Of a stretch of DNA of 64,000 bases, positions 34,611-41,945 are shown piece by piece. Both the position numbers and the translations under genes were made by a program. The notes under the pieces are model-generated. The model ran no database searches and had not been told where the DNA came from. It saw only the letters and a list, made by a program, of their open reading frames with translations. Every line of letters begins with the position of its first letter. Within the stretch, counting starts at the first letter, position 1. The DNA comes from Sphaerimonospora sp050942215 (GTDB taxonomy: Bacteria > Actinomycetota > Actinomycetes > Streptosporangiales > Streptosporangiaceae), in assembly GCF_050942215.1 (NCBI RefSeq), contig NZ_CP192056.1, positions 5,642,001 to 5,706,000 on the forward strand, given 5' to 3'.

Positions 34611-36191
34611 CTACTTGACTAGACGTCTCACAACAAGTGGATCCGACTGCGCAAGGTGCAGTGCGGCGAGAACCGCCGCCCTCACCACTGCCACCGGAAG
34701 GTAGAGGTCCTTGTCGTGCCAGAGCGGTGGGCCGTCGACGGTGTCCGCCGCGGCGCTGAGGAGATATCCGTACCCCCGGGCCGCGGCCTCCTCGACCCGC
34801 TCTCCGGTCCCGGCCAGCAGGAGAACCTGCATCGCGTAGGCGGTCTCCTCCGCCGTCCCCGCCCACCGTCCCCACGACCCGTCGTCACGCTGGGTCTCCA
34901 GCACCCAGCGCACGGCCTTGCGCACCGCCGGTTCAGCGGCCGTCCCGCCGAATTCGGCGAGCGCGAGCGCGCAGGAGACGGTCGCATAGTACGGCGAGGC
35001 GTGCCAGCGGTCGTCCCAGCTCCCGTCGGCCCGCTGCCGACCGGCCAGCCAGGCCGACAGGCGGCCGATGACGGGGGCGTACCGTGCCCCCGCGTTGGGC
35101 CGGACCGTCGCATACTGCCCGAAGGCGTCAAGCACATGGGCGTTCACGCTGACCGAGGACCCGTCCTCACCCTGCCAGGTGCAAAAGTGCGTCGGTGTCT
35201 CGAAGGCCCACAGGCTCTCCGGCTCGTACGGCATGCCGTGCAGGGCCAACGCGTACAGGGCCACGGAGGTGGTGTCGGCGTCCGCGGGCAGCCCCGACCC
35301 GGCGGGCGTGCCCGCCGGACCGATCGCGGCCCGGAGGTCGGCCAGCATCTCCGGCGGCACGTCGAAGGGGATCCGGGCGCGGGCCAGCCAGCTCAGCACC
35401 CAGCCGCGCTCGAACACGGTGATCGGCAGGCCGACCGGAACCGGACCGCCGTGCCGCAGCGCCACCGCCTCGAGATAACGGCGGGCGGCGGGGCCGGCGC
35501 CCGCGTCGGCGGTCACGCCGTCACCGAGCCAGGCCGCCGTCGCGGCCGGCGAGGCGCCGACCGTGCCGATGGGCGTCGGGCTCGCCATGCGGGCTCCCGC
35601 GGCCGAGTCGCCCGCGATTTCGAAGGCGTGCAGAAGCTTCTCCGGCAGCGCCGAGCCGGACTCCACCCGCCGCCTGATCAGCGTGATCGGGGTTTCACTC
35701 ATTCCCTTGGGCAGCCGGAGGGGTTCGACGCCCGAGTCCGGCATGGCGGCCAGATGCGCGTTGATGCGGACGACGAGGTCCGGAACGATCAGCTCGATGG
35801 CGGGCATGTCGGGCAGGCGGACCGCCGCCTCGAGGAGCAGGCCCGCCAGCGCCCGCACACCGCGCAGCGCCGAGTGCCGCAGGGCTGCGGGGTCGGCGCC
35901 GTTGCCGCCGCGGGCGCAGGCCGACAGGATCGCCTCCGTGGCGCTGACCGTCGGCACGAGCGCGTAGCCGTCCGGCGCTCCCCACGACCCGTCCGGCCGC
36001 TGCGTCGCGAGCAGATACGCCACCCGGGCCTGATGGCCGATCAGCCAGGGGGCGAGGGACACGAGCCGGCCGGTCTCGTAAACCGACGGCGAGACCTGCC
36101 CCCAGGGCCGGGCCATCAGGTCCCGCATCAACTCGTCGGCACCGGCCGTCACATCGACGGCCGCACTCGAGATCACGCCGCCACTGCTCAC
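34611..36191 (-). CDS. Class II diterpene cyclase (copalyl-diphosphate synthase-like)
   Basis: A 526-residue soluble protein of the terpene cyclase beta-gamma type. The class II catalytic acid motif is D304-A-D-T-T (DADTTS), the DxD-T/D-T form known in bacterial copalyl and related diphosphate synthases. Repeated QW-like segments occur (QRPDGSWGAPDGYALVPTVSATEAIL, QRADGSWDDRWHASPYYATVSCALA, QRDDGSWGRWAGTAEETAYAMQVL). It should protonate and cyclise geranylgeranyl diphosphate to a bicyclic diphosphate, the substrate for the class I enzyme encoded just upstream. The GTG at 36191 overlaps that gene's stop. Stereochemistry and exact product cannot be predicted. Confidence 0.88.
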   Translation of the reverse strand: MSSGGVISSAAVDVTAGADELMRDLMARPWGQVSPSVYETGRLVSLAPWLIGHQARVAYLLATQRPDGSWGAPDGYALVPTVSATEAILSACARGGNGADPAALRHSALRGVRALAGLLLEAAVRLPDMPAIELIVPDLVVRINAHLAAMPDSGVEPLRLPKGMSETPITLIRRRVESGSALPEKLLHAFEIAGDSAAGARMASPTPIGTVGASPAATAAWLGDGVTADAGAGPAARRYLEAVALRHGGPVPVGLPITVFERGWVLSWLARARIPFDVPPEMLADLRAAIGPAGTPAGSGLPADADTTSVALYALALHGMPYEPESLWAFETPTHFCTWQGEDGSSVSVNAHVLDAFGQYATVRPNAGARYAPVIGRLSAWLAGRQRADGSWDDRWHASPYYATVSCALALAEFGGTAAEPAVRKAVRWVLETQRDDGSWGRWAGTAEETAYAMQVLLLAGTGERVEEAAARGYGYLLSAAADTVDGPPLWHDKDLYLPVAVVRAAVLAALHLAQSDPLVVRRLVK

Positions 36192-37087
36192 AGCTTGCCC
36201 CAATAGTCGGTGATGCCATAGAAACCCATGCTGTAGCCGATCTGTCGCTCCAGATACGCCACTTCGAGAGGGCAGTCGTCACGCAGCGGCTCCAGAAGCC
36301 CGCGGCAGCCGTCGACCAGGTCGCCGATCCGCTCGATGATCTCGGCTCGGCCGGTGCCCAACATCTGCGCGTTGAGGTCTCCCCAGGTGACGTCGCGCTC
36401 GTACGTCGCCAGATCGTTCAGGAGACGCAGCACTCGCTGGACCTCGTCGCTCGCGCTCCTGAGCACGTCGAGCCGATCCAGGGCCGCCCGATCGCCGCCG
36501 ACGATCCAACAGGAGACGTTGACGAGAGAAGAGCCAAAGTTGTCCGCATTATCCAGATATTCGGTCAATGTCGGCAGAGGCGATCCGTCTCGGGCCGCCG
36601 TCTTCCAGTCCCATTCGCGGAGCATGGCCGCCAGCATCAGCTCCAACTCGGCGGCCCAGACCTCGCCCTTCTCCGCGAAAGCGGGCGCCTCGGCCAACTC
36701 GTCCCGGATGTCGGCCAGGAAACACCCCAGCGGGAAATCGGATTCACGCCGGCCGTCCGCCACCACACGCAAGCAGCGGTCCACGACGGACTCCACCTCC
36801 TGACGGGACTTCGCGACATAGTCCAGCAGCCAGTCGACCGCGAAGATCCACAGTGCCGTGCGGTTGGCGATCCGCAGTCGATCGGCCGTCGCCCACGGAG
36901 CCCCGAACGCGTTCGCCAGCGCGACGGCGTTGAACAGCGCCGCGTCGAACGGGCTGTCGGGGAACAACTCCGGGTAGGCGGCGGCGCACTCGCGCAGATC
37001 TCGCTGCGACTGCGCGGCCACCGCGGCGGCCGTACCGCACAGCCGGGCCGCGTCGACCTCGTCCACCCTCTTGGCCGCCGTCGTCAT
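36188..37087 (-). CDS. Class I terpene synthase, partner of the diterpene cyclase
   Basis: A 299-residue all-alpha enzyme. The metal-binding aspartate region is D85-W-L-L-D89 (FAVDWLLDYVAKS), a D-x-x-x-D variant of DDxxD. The second motif is N224-D-L-A-T228-Y-E-R-D232, matching NDxxSxxxE with Asp at the last position. The C-terminal MGFYGITDYWGKL is typical of bacterial synthases. It should ionise the cyclic diphosphate made by the class II enzyme to a di- or tricyclic diterpene. Overlaps of four bases on both sides tie it to the P450 and the cyclase. No GGPP synthase gene is in the window. Confidence 0.85.
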   Translation of the reverse strand: MTTAAKRVDEVDAARLCGTAAAVAAQSQRDLRECAAAYPELFPDSPFDAALFNAVALANAFGAPWATADRLRIANRTALWIFAVDWLLDYVAKSRQEVESVVDRCLRVVADGRRESDFPLGCFLADIRDELAEAPAFAEKGEVWAAELELMLAAMLREWDWKTAARDGSPLPTLTEYLDNADNFGSSLVNVSCWIVGGDRAALDRLDVLRSASDEVQRVLRLLNDLATYERDVTWGDLNAQMLGTGRAEIIERIGDLVDGCRGLLEPLRDDCPLEVAYLERQIGYSMGFYGITDYWGKL

Positions 37088-38457
37088 GCCGCGCCCTCCC
37101 GGCCGGCCTCCCGGGCCGGGCGTAAGACGATCTCGACGTGCTGGCGGGGTCTCAGCGAGGCGCCCATCCGCGGTGTGGCCACCTCGGGGCTGCACGCCAC
37201 CTGGCGATAACGGCTGAGGATCCCCGCGATGATGAGGTGTGCCTCCATCGTGAAGACGTACATGCCGATGCACTGGTGCGGTCCCCCGCCGAACGGGAAG
37301 TACGCGTACCGGTGCCGTCCCTGCGAGCGGCTCGGCGAGAAGCGGTCGGGGTCGAACTCGTCCGGCCGATCCCAGAGCGCCGGGAGCCGATGGGTGATGT
37401 ACGGGCTGATGAGGACCGTCCTGCCCCGCCTGAGCCGCACTCCGCCGACGTTCTCCTCCGCCACCACCATCCGGGGGAACAGCCAGCCCACCGGGAACAG
37501 GCGCAACACCTCCTGGACGACCTGTTTCGTGTACGGCAGGCTCGCCAGATGCTCGGGCCGGACGCGCTCGCCTCCCACGACGCGGTCGATCTCCTCCCGC
37601 AGCCGCGCGGCCACGTCCCGGTGGGAGTGGAGCAGCGGCCAGAGCCACGTGAGGGCGCCCGCCGTGGTCTCCGTGGCGGTGGCGAGCATGGCGACGAGGT
37701 TGTCCCGCACCCACACCGGGTCGTCGTGGCCGCCCGCCCGGCACAGGACGGAGACGATGTCGTCGCCGTCGCCCGGCCGGTCGCGATACCTCTCCACGAG
37801 TGGGACGACGATGTCGTCGATCGTCCGCAGAGCGCCGTGGAACGCCCTGTCCCCGGGAACCGGCACCGATCCCGGCAGGAAGGGCAGGAGGTAGCGGAAG
37901 ACGACGGACGTCCCGACCGCGTTGAAGGCCGGGGCCAGCCGCTCGGTGTCCGCCATGGAGATCTTGTCGCCGAAGAAGATCTTGACGACGGCCGTGTTCA
38001 CGATCCGGGCCATCTCGGCGGGGACGTCGATCGGCCGCCCGCTCCCGACCGGCTCGGCCAGCCCGTCGATGCCGTCGGCGATCGCGTCCGCCATGCGCTG
38101 CGCGAGCGACTCGACGTTCTTGGCGGTGAAGACCGGCTGAAGGACCTTGCGGCTCCGCTCCCACGGCGGGCCGTCGGACATGATGCTGTGACCGAACAGT
38201 CGGTGCAGCGGCCGCCAGAAGACGCCCTCCCGGGTGTAGTTCGCCGCGTTGCCCCGCAGGATGTGCTGTAGGTGATCGGGTCGGGTCACCAGATAGGGCC
38301 GGAAGGGGCCCAGGTTGATCTGGACGATCTCGCCGTCCGCTCGCCGCCCCATCTGCAGCAACGCGCCGACCGGGTCTCGTAGTAGCGATGGAAGGACTCG
38401 GCTCAGGGGAAAAGCCCTGCAGTCTCCCGCTGTCCGCACGACGGCATCAGTCGACAT
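37084..38457 (-). CDS. Cytochrome P450
   Basis: A 457-residue haem monooxygenase. The I-helix oxygen-binding region is MLATATETTAGALTW (A-T-E-T-T), the K-helix ExxR is in QEVLRLFPVGWLFPR, and the haem loop is YFPFGGGPHQCIGMYV. The length and the long N-terminal portion resemble the CYP102/fatty-acid and terpene-oxidising group more than short bacterial P450s. As first gene of the P450-terpene synthase-cyclase operon it most likely oxidises the diterpene. Electron-transfer partners are not encoded nearby. Confidence 0.92.
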   Translation of the reverse strand: MSTDAVVRTAGDCRAFPLSRVLPSLLRDPVGALLQMGRRADGEIVQINLGPFRPYLVTRPDHLQHILRGNAANYTREGVFWRPLHRLFGHSIMSDGPPWERSRKVLQPVFTAKNVESLAQRMADAIADGIDGLAEPVGSGRPIDVPAEMARIVNTAVVKIFFGDKISMADTERLAPAFNAVGTSVVFRYLLPFLPGSVPVPGDRAFHGALRTIDDIVVPLVERYRDRPGDGDDIVSVLCRAGGHDDPVWVRDNLVAMLATATETTAGALTWLWPLLHSHRDVAARLREEIDRVVGGERVRPEHLASLPYTKQVVQEVLRLFPVGWLFPRMVVAEENVGGVRLRRGRTVLISPYITHRLPALWDRPDEFDPDRFSPSRSQGRHRYAYFPFGGGPHQCIGMYVFTMEAHLIIAGILSRYRQVACSPEVATPRMGASLRPRQHVEIVLRPAREAGREGAA

Positions 38458-38496
38458 CCAGAGTCGCTCCCAACTCGTTGATCACACCGTTGGGGA

Positions 38497-38525
38497 GTAT
38501 CACACGATCCGCCCCGATTGATCAA
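38497..38525 (-). promoter_or_regulatory. Promoter of the P450-terpene operon
   Basis: Minus-strand TTGATC (38520-38525) and TGATAC (38497-38502) are separated by 17 bp. The expected start of transcription, about 38490, gives a leader of some 30 nt before the ATG at 38457, which has GGGAG upstream. Confidence 0.55.
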
Positions 38526-38611
38526 TATTCCAATGAAGTGACACTTTTGTCGCGATCAGGGCGACATGTGGGGAAGCGGCGACCTTTGCACTACTTCACC
38601 CCCCTCACCCC

Positions 38612-38853
38612 CGTGATCTTGCGAATGCTCGCAGCCCACCCCCCTGAGCTGCGCAGCTCCATCTCGTGATCTTGCAGTTTCTCGCAGGCAACCCGCCTGA
38701 CCTGCACTTAAGTGTTGGCTGATCTTGCAGTGCGAAGTGCAAGATCACGAACGTCGTTTTCGCTGCTCGGCGGGTATACCTGCGAGAAACTGCAAGATCA
38801 CCAACGCGAAGTGCCTGCTCCCGGCCCCGGCTGCGAGAATTCGCAAGATCACG
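38612..38853. repeat. Nested-palindrome element, copy C
   Basis: Forward motifs at 38612-38633, 38665-38688 and 38720-38729 are mirrored by inverted ones at 38738-38749, 38781-38801 and 38832-38853. The outer pair pairs over 22 bp with one mismatch; the middle pair is complementary through GATCTTGCAGTTTCTCGCAG. Where copy A has CAGAAACTC here the arm reads CAGTTTCTC, with the matching change on the other side. CGTTTTCGCTGCTC (38755-38768) is shared with copy B. It lies between the P450 promoter and a small minus-strand gene. Confidence 0.9.
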
Positions 38854-39024
38854 GCCATGGGGGGGAGGCTCGCCGACCACGTGGACTATCTGGCGGTCTC
38901 GCCAAGAGTTCGACGCCCGAGAACGCCGCCACGTTGAAGCGGATCGTGCGCGGCCTCCTCGGCGCCCTGAGCTGAGCGGGCAGGGGGCCGCGACACGGCC
39001 GGGAACGGGCCCCGGCATGCGAAA

Positions 39025-39053
39025 AAGGGCCGAGCCGCGATGGCCCGGCCCTT
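39025..39053 (-). terminator. Rho-independent terminator of the 31-residue membrane peptide gene
   Basis: Read on the minus strand, a 12-bp stem with one mismatch and a 5-base loop is followed directly by TTTTT, one of the clearest intrinsic terminators in the window. It begins 15 bp after the stop of the small gene. Confidence 0.85.
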
Positions 39054-39067
39054 CTCCGACGTCTGGA

Positions 39068-39163
39068 CTACGCGGGGTGGCTGGTGATCATCAGTGCCAG
39101 GGCGACAAGGACGACGACGGGGATCAGCCACACCACGACCTCGCCGAGGAACTCCTTGTACAT
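39068..39163 (-). CDS. 31-residue single-helix membrane peptide
   Basis: Codes MYKEFLGEVVVWLIPVVVLVALALMITSHPA split here only by length: a short charged start, one strong membrane helix (VVVWLIPVVVLVALALMI) and a short tail. GGAGG lies 11 bases before the ATG, and a strong intrinsic terminator follows. A proline breaks the helix in its first third. The gene is too short for most gene finders. Function is unknown; small proteins of this kind often modulate a membrane complex. Conservation across relatives would settle it. Confidence 0.6.
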   Translation of the reverse strand: MYKEFLGEVVVWLIPVVVLVALALMITSHPA

Positions 39164-39389
39164 GGCGACCGCATCCTCCACTAGACGTGCATAGGTGCCC
39201 TGAGCATATTCGGTCGTACGACCTGGTGGAACAGCGGTGCCCGAATCGGCCCTCGGTCCCCCGCGACAAGAGGTCGGCCGCAGATGAACCGTACATACGT
39301 TTCCGCATGTCATGCGGCTCGTCCACAGTCGTCTCTGGGCATCCGGGCCGTACGGATCTAGCATCGCGCCGTCCTAGGAGGGGAGCGCG

Positions 39390-40496
39390 ATGTCCAAGAC
39401 GAAAGCCGTGCTGGCGGCCCTGACGGTGCTGCTCGGCATGCTGGTGGTCGCCGGCCCGGCCAGAGCGGCCGCCGCCGTACGGATCATGCCACTGGGTGAC
39501 TCGATCACCGGTTCGCCCGGCTGCTGGCGGGCCCTGCTGTGGAACACGTTGCAGAACAACGGCTACACATCGATCGACATGGTGGGCACGCTTCCCCCGC
39601 AGGGCTGCTCGGTGCCGTACGACGGAGACAACGAGGGGCACGGCGGCGCGCTCGTCACGAACGTCGCCGACCAGAACCAGCTCCCCGGCTGGCTGTCGGC
39701 GACCCACCCGGACATCGTGCTGATGCACTTCGGCACCAACGACGTGTGGAGCAACCGGCCCACCGCGACCATCCTCGCGGCGTACGGCAAGCTCGTGGAC
39801 CAGATGCGGGCGAGCAACCCGAACATGAAGATCCTCGTAGCCAAGATCATCCCGATGAACCCGAGCACCTGCCCGGAGTGCGGCGCCCGGGCCGTCGCGC
39901 TGAACGACGCGATCCCCGGCTGGGCGACGTCGAAGACCACCGCCGCCTCGCCGATCGTGGTGGTCGACCAGTGGACCGGCTTCAGCACGAGCACCGACAC
40001 CTACGACGGCGTGCATCCGAACGCGAGCGGCGACCAGAAGATGGCGGACAGGTGGTATCCGGCACTGGCCGCGCTGCTGTCCGGCGTCACCCCAAGCCCG
40101 ACCCCCACACCGACACCCACGCCCACTCCCACACCGACACCCACGCCCACCCCGACGCCCACTCCCACACCGACCCCGACACCCACCGGTCCTGGTGGCT
40201 GCACGGCCACCTACAAGATCACTAACCAGTGGGCGGGCGGTTTCCAGGGCGAGGTCACGGTGAAGAACACGGGCGCCGCCTCGATCGACGGGTGGACCGT
40301 CTCCTGGGCGTTCGCCGACGGCCAGCAGGTGACGCAGCTGTGGAACGGCACACTCAGCCAGAGCGGCGCCAACGTGACCGTGAAGAACGTCGAGTGGAAC
40401 GGCGGCCTCGCCTCCGGCGCCGAGGCGACCTTCGGCTTCCTCGGCTCCTGGAACGGCACGAACTCAACGCCCGCGCCCACATGCGCGGGAGGCTGA
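39390..40496 (+). CDS. Secreted SGNH esterase (CE3-like) with CBM2
   Basis: A 368-residue exported enzyme. AGGAGGGG precedes the ATG and a signal peptide ends after GPARA. The SGNH hydrolase domain (about 28-230) has the catalytic serine block MPLGDSITGSPGCWRALLW, the block III MHFGTNDVW and the Asp-His block DGVHPNASGDQKMA, as in family 3 carbohydrate esterases (acetylxylan esterases). A Pro-Thr repeat linker of about 35 residues leads to a family 2 cellulose-binding module (CTATYKITNQWAGGFQGEVTVKNTG, WNGTLSQSGANVTVKNVEWNGG). It probably deacetylates xylan bound to cellulose. Confidence 0.92.
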   Translation: MSKTKAVLAALTVLLGMLVVAGPARAAAAVRIMPLGDSITGSPGCWRALLWNTLQNNGYTSIDMVGTLPPQGCSVPYDGDNEGHGGALVTNVADQNQLPGWLSATHPDIVLMHFGTNDVWSNRPTATILAAYGKLVDQMRASNPNMKILVAKIIPMNPSTCPECGARAVALNDAIPGWATSKTTAASPIVVVDQWTGFSTSTDTYDGVHPNASGDQKMADRWYPALAALLSGVTPSPTPTPTPTPTPTPTPTPTPTPTPTPTPTPTGPGGCTATYKITNQWAGGFQGEVTVKNTGAASIDGWTVSWAFADGQQVTQLWNGTLSQSGANVTVKNVEWNGGLASGAEATFGFLGSWNGTNSTPAPTCAGG

Positions 40497-40559
40497 ACGA
40501 CCGAGGATTACGGCATGATTGACCGGCCAGGTTCGCCGATCGATCCCGTGGAGGACGGC

Positions 40560-40763
40560 ATGAGCGAGTACGCCGCCACTTTCGAACTCATTGACGCCGA
40601 CAAGGATGGGCGGATCTCCGCCGACGAGTTGGTCCGCCTCATGGCGGTGCTCGGTGATCCTCTCACGATCAGTGGGGCGCACGGGGCGATCGCCAAGGTC
40701 GACTCCGACGGCGACGGGCTGATCGACGTCGACGAGTTCGGCGCCTGGCTGCGCGGCCGTTGA
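40560..40763 (+). CDS. EF-hand calcium-binding protein
   Basis: A 67-residue cytoplasmic protein with two EF-hands: DADKDGRISADE (residues 10-21) and DSDGDGLIDVDE (about 46-57), both with the complete calcium-ligand pattern. GGAGG 6 bases before the ATG at 40560 decides this start over an upstream ATG at 40515. Small two-EF-hand proteins (CabB-type) occur in Streptomyces and relatives and may buffer calcium during development; that role is by analogy. Confidence 0.88.
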   Translation: MSEYAATFELIDADKDGRISADELVRLMAVLGDPLTISGAHGAIAKVDSDGDGLIDVDEFGAWLRGR

Positions 40764-40950
40764 CATCGGGAGGCCCGGACCGCCGGTCCGGGCCGAAGAT
40801 GCCGGCCGCGGTGACCGTGCGACTCCCGGGTCCGGCCGACGCGATCGCGTCCAGGACGGCCGCCGGCCGCTGATGTCCACCGCCCGCGATCCCGTGGACC
40901 CTCGCGCTGTCCTCTGGGGACGGCCTCGGCGAAACTCACATGTCACATGG

Positions 40951-40983
40951 CCCGCGCCGCACGTAGGCCACGTGCGGCGCGGG
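40951..40983. terminator. Long G+C hairpin upstream of the IclR gene
   Basis: A perfect 14-bp stem (CCCGCGCCGCACGT with its complement) and 5-base loop. It ends 24 bp before the probable -10 of the IclR gene. With no T-run it could be a terminator for sequence upstream or a protein-binding site. Confidence 0.5.
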
Positions 40984-41007
40984 TTCGTGGGTCTCCGGGT
41001 GGGGCGG

Positions 41008-41013
41008 GATAAT
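41008..41013 (+). promoter_or_regulatory. -10 box of a leaderless IclR transcript
   Basis: GATAAT ends 7 nt before the ATG at 41021, and no ribosome site is present, so the IclR mRNA probably starts at its initiation codon. Confidence 0.5.
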
Positions 41014-41020
41014 CGACAGC

Positions 41021-41770
41021 ATGATGGCGGCCGAGTCGGCGCAGACGCTGGAACGGGGATTACGGCTGTTGCGGGTGCTCGCGGAGGGCCACCGTGGGCG
41101 TACGCCCACGGAGCTGGCCGGTGAGCTCGGCCTCAGCCGTCCGGTCGTCTATCGGCTGCTCACCACTCTGCAGGCCGAGGGCTTCGCCAGAAGGGACGCC
41201 GGCGGGCGGGTCCACCTCGGTTTCGGCGTTCTCGGGCTGGCCCAGGCCGTACAGCCCCTGCTGCGTGCGACGGCGCTCCCGGTGCTGCGCACGCTCGCCG
41301 AGCGGGCCGGGGCGACGGCGCATCTGATGATCGCCGAAGGCGACGAGGGGCTGGCCGTGGCGGTGGTAGAGCCGTCGTGGACCGACATGCATGTCGCCTA
41401 CCGCGAGGGATCACGGCACCCGCTCACCCGCGGCGCGGCGGGGCTGGCGCTGCTCGCGCTGCGGTCCGGCCGCTCCGGTGCTGACGGCGCGGGCGAAGGC
41501 GCGGGCGACAGCGCGGGCGAAGCCTCGAACAGAGGGGTGAACGACGGCGGCGATCCGCCGCTGCGCACGAGCCATGGTCAGCTTCAGGAGGGCGCGACGG
41601 GCATCGCCGTGCCCGTCACGGGGCTCTCGTGGCTGGAGGCGTCGGTCGGCGTGGTCAGCTTCGCCGACCTCGACGTGAGGACGGTGGGCCCGCTCGTGCT
41701 CACCGCCGCCGAAGATCTCACCGCGGCCCTCGCGCAGCCGAAGCCCTCGGCCACCCGGCCCGGCCGGTGA
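41021..41770 (+). CDS. IclR-family transcriptional regulator
   Basis: A 249-residue protein. Winged helix ERGLRLLRVLAEGHRGRTPTELAGELGLSRPVVYRLLTTLQAEGFARRDAGG, then the IclR effector domain (LRTLAERAGATAHLMIAEGDEGLAVAVVEPSW). The effector domain is interrupted by a Gly-Ala-Asp-rich insert (GADGAGEGAGDSAGEASNRG) not usual in the family. It lies 175 bp before homogentisate dioxygenase on the same strand and probably controls it through the palindrome at 41907. Tyrosine- or phenylacetate-type effectors are known for related regulators; the ligand here is inferred to be homogentisate. Confidence 0.88.
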   Translation: MMAAESAQTLERGLRLLRVLAEGHRGRTPTELAGELGLSRPVVYRLLTTLQAEGFARRDAGGRVHLGFGVLGLAQAVQPLLRATALPVLRTLAERAGATAHLMIAEGDEGLAVAVVEPSWTDMHVAYREGSRHPLTRGAAGLALLALRSGRSGADGAGEGAGDSAGEASNRGVNDGGDPPLRTSHGQLQEGATGIAVPVTGLSWLEASVGVVSFADLDVRTVGPLVLTAAEDLTAALAQPKPSATRPGR

Positions 41771-41906
41771 CCGGCTCACGCCGCAGCGCCCGAACATCCG
41801 CACGTAGGTCACGGCCGGGGTGACGGACCCGGCGACCGGAACCGCGCCCCCTGTGTTTGACATCCATGGCCCATTGACGGATCGTCGTACGTATAGAGGA
41901 CGCTAG

Positions 41907-41923
41907 TGTCCGATAAGCGGACA
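41907..41923 (+). promoter_or_regulatory. Palindromic operator before hmgA
   Basis: TGTCCG-ATAAG-CGGACA is a perfect 6-bp inverted repeat 22 bp before the GTG of homogentisate dioxygenase. IclR-family operators are short palindromes of this size, and an IclR gene lies directly upstream. TTGACG about 30 bp further up could be the -35. Confidence 0.55.
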
Positions 41924-41945
41924 TTCTCTGCCATGGGGGGTAGCC

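Noticed and set aside
34656..36206. Long plus-strand frame opposite the diterpene cyclase
   Set aside because: It is an antisense shadow of high-GC coding sequence; its product is Arg- and Gly-rich without domains, while the minus strand shows clear cyclase motifs. The same holds for plus-strand frames at 32109-33929, 53394-55277 and 55667-56623.
16592..38853. CRISPR array
   Set aside because: The CGTGATCTTGCA motif recurs, but in both orientations, with unequal spacing and few copies per locus; no cas genes are present. The arrangement is a nested palindrome, not a direct-repeat array.
40001..40210. Minus-strand frame with long Gly-Val repeats
   Set aside because: It is the reverse of the Pro-Thr linker of the secreted esterase and has no independent support.
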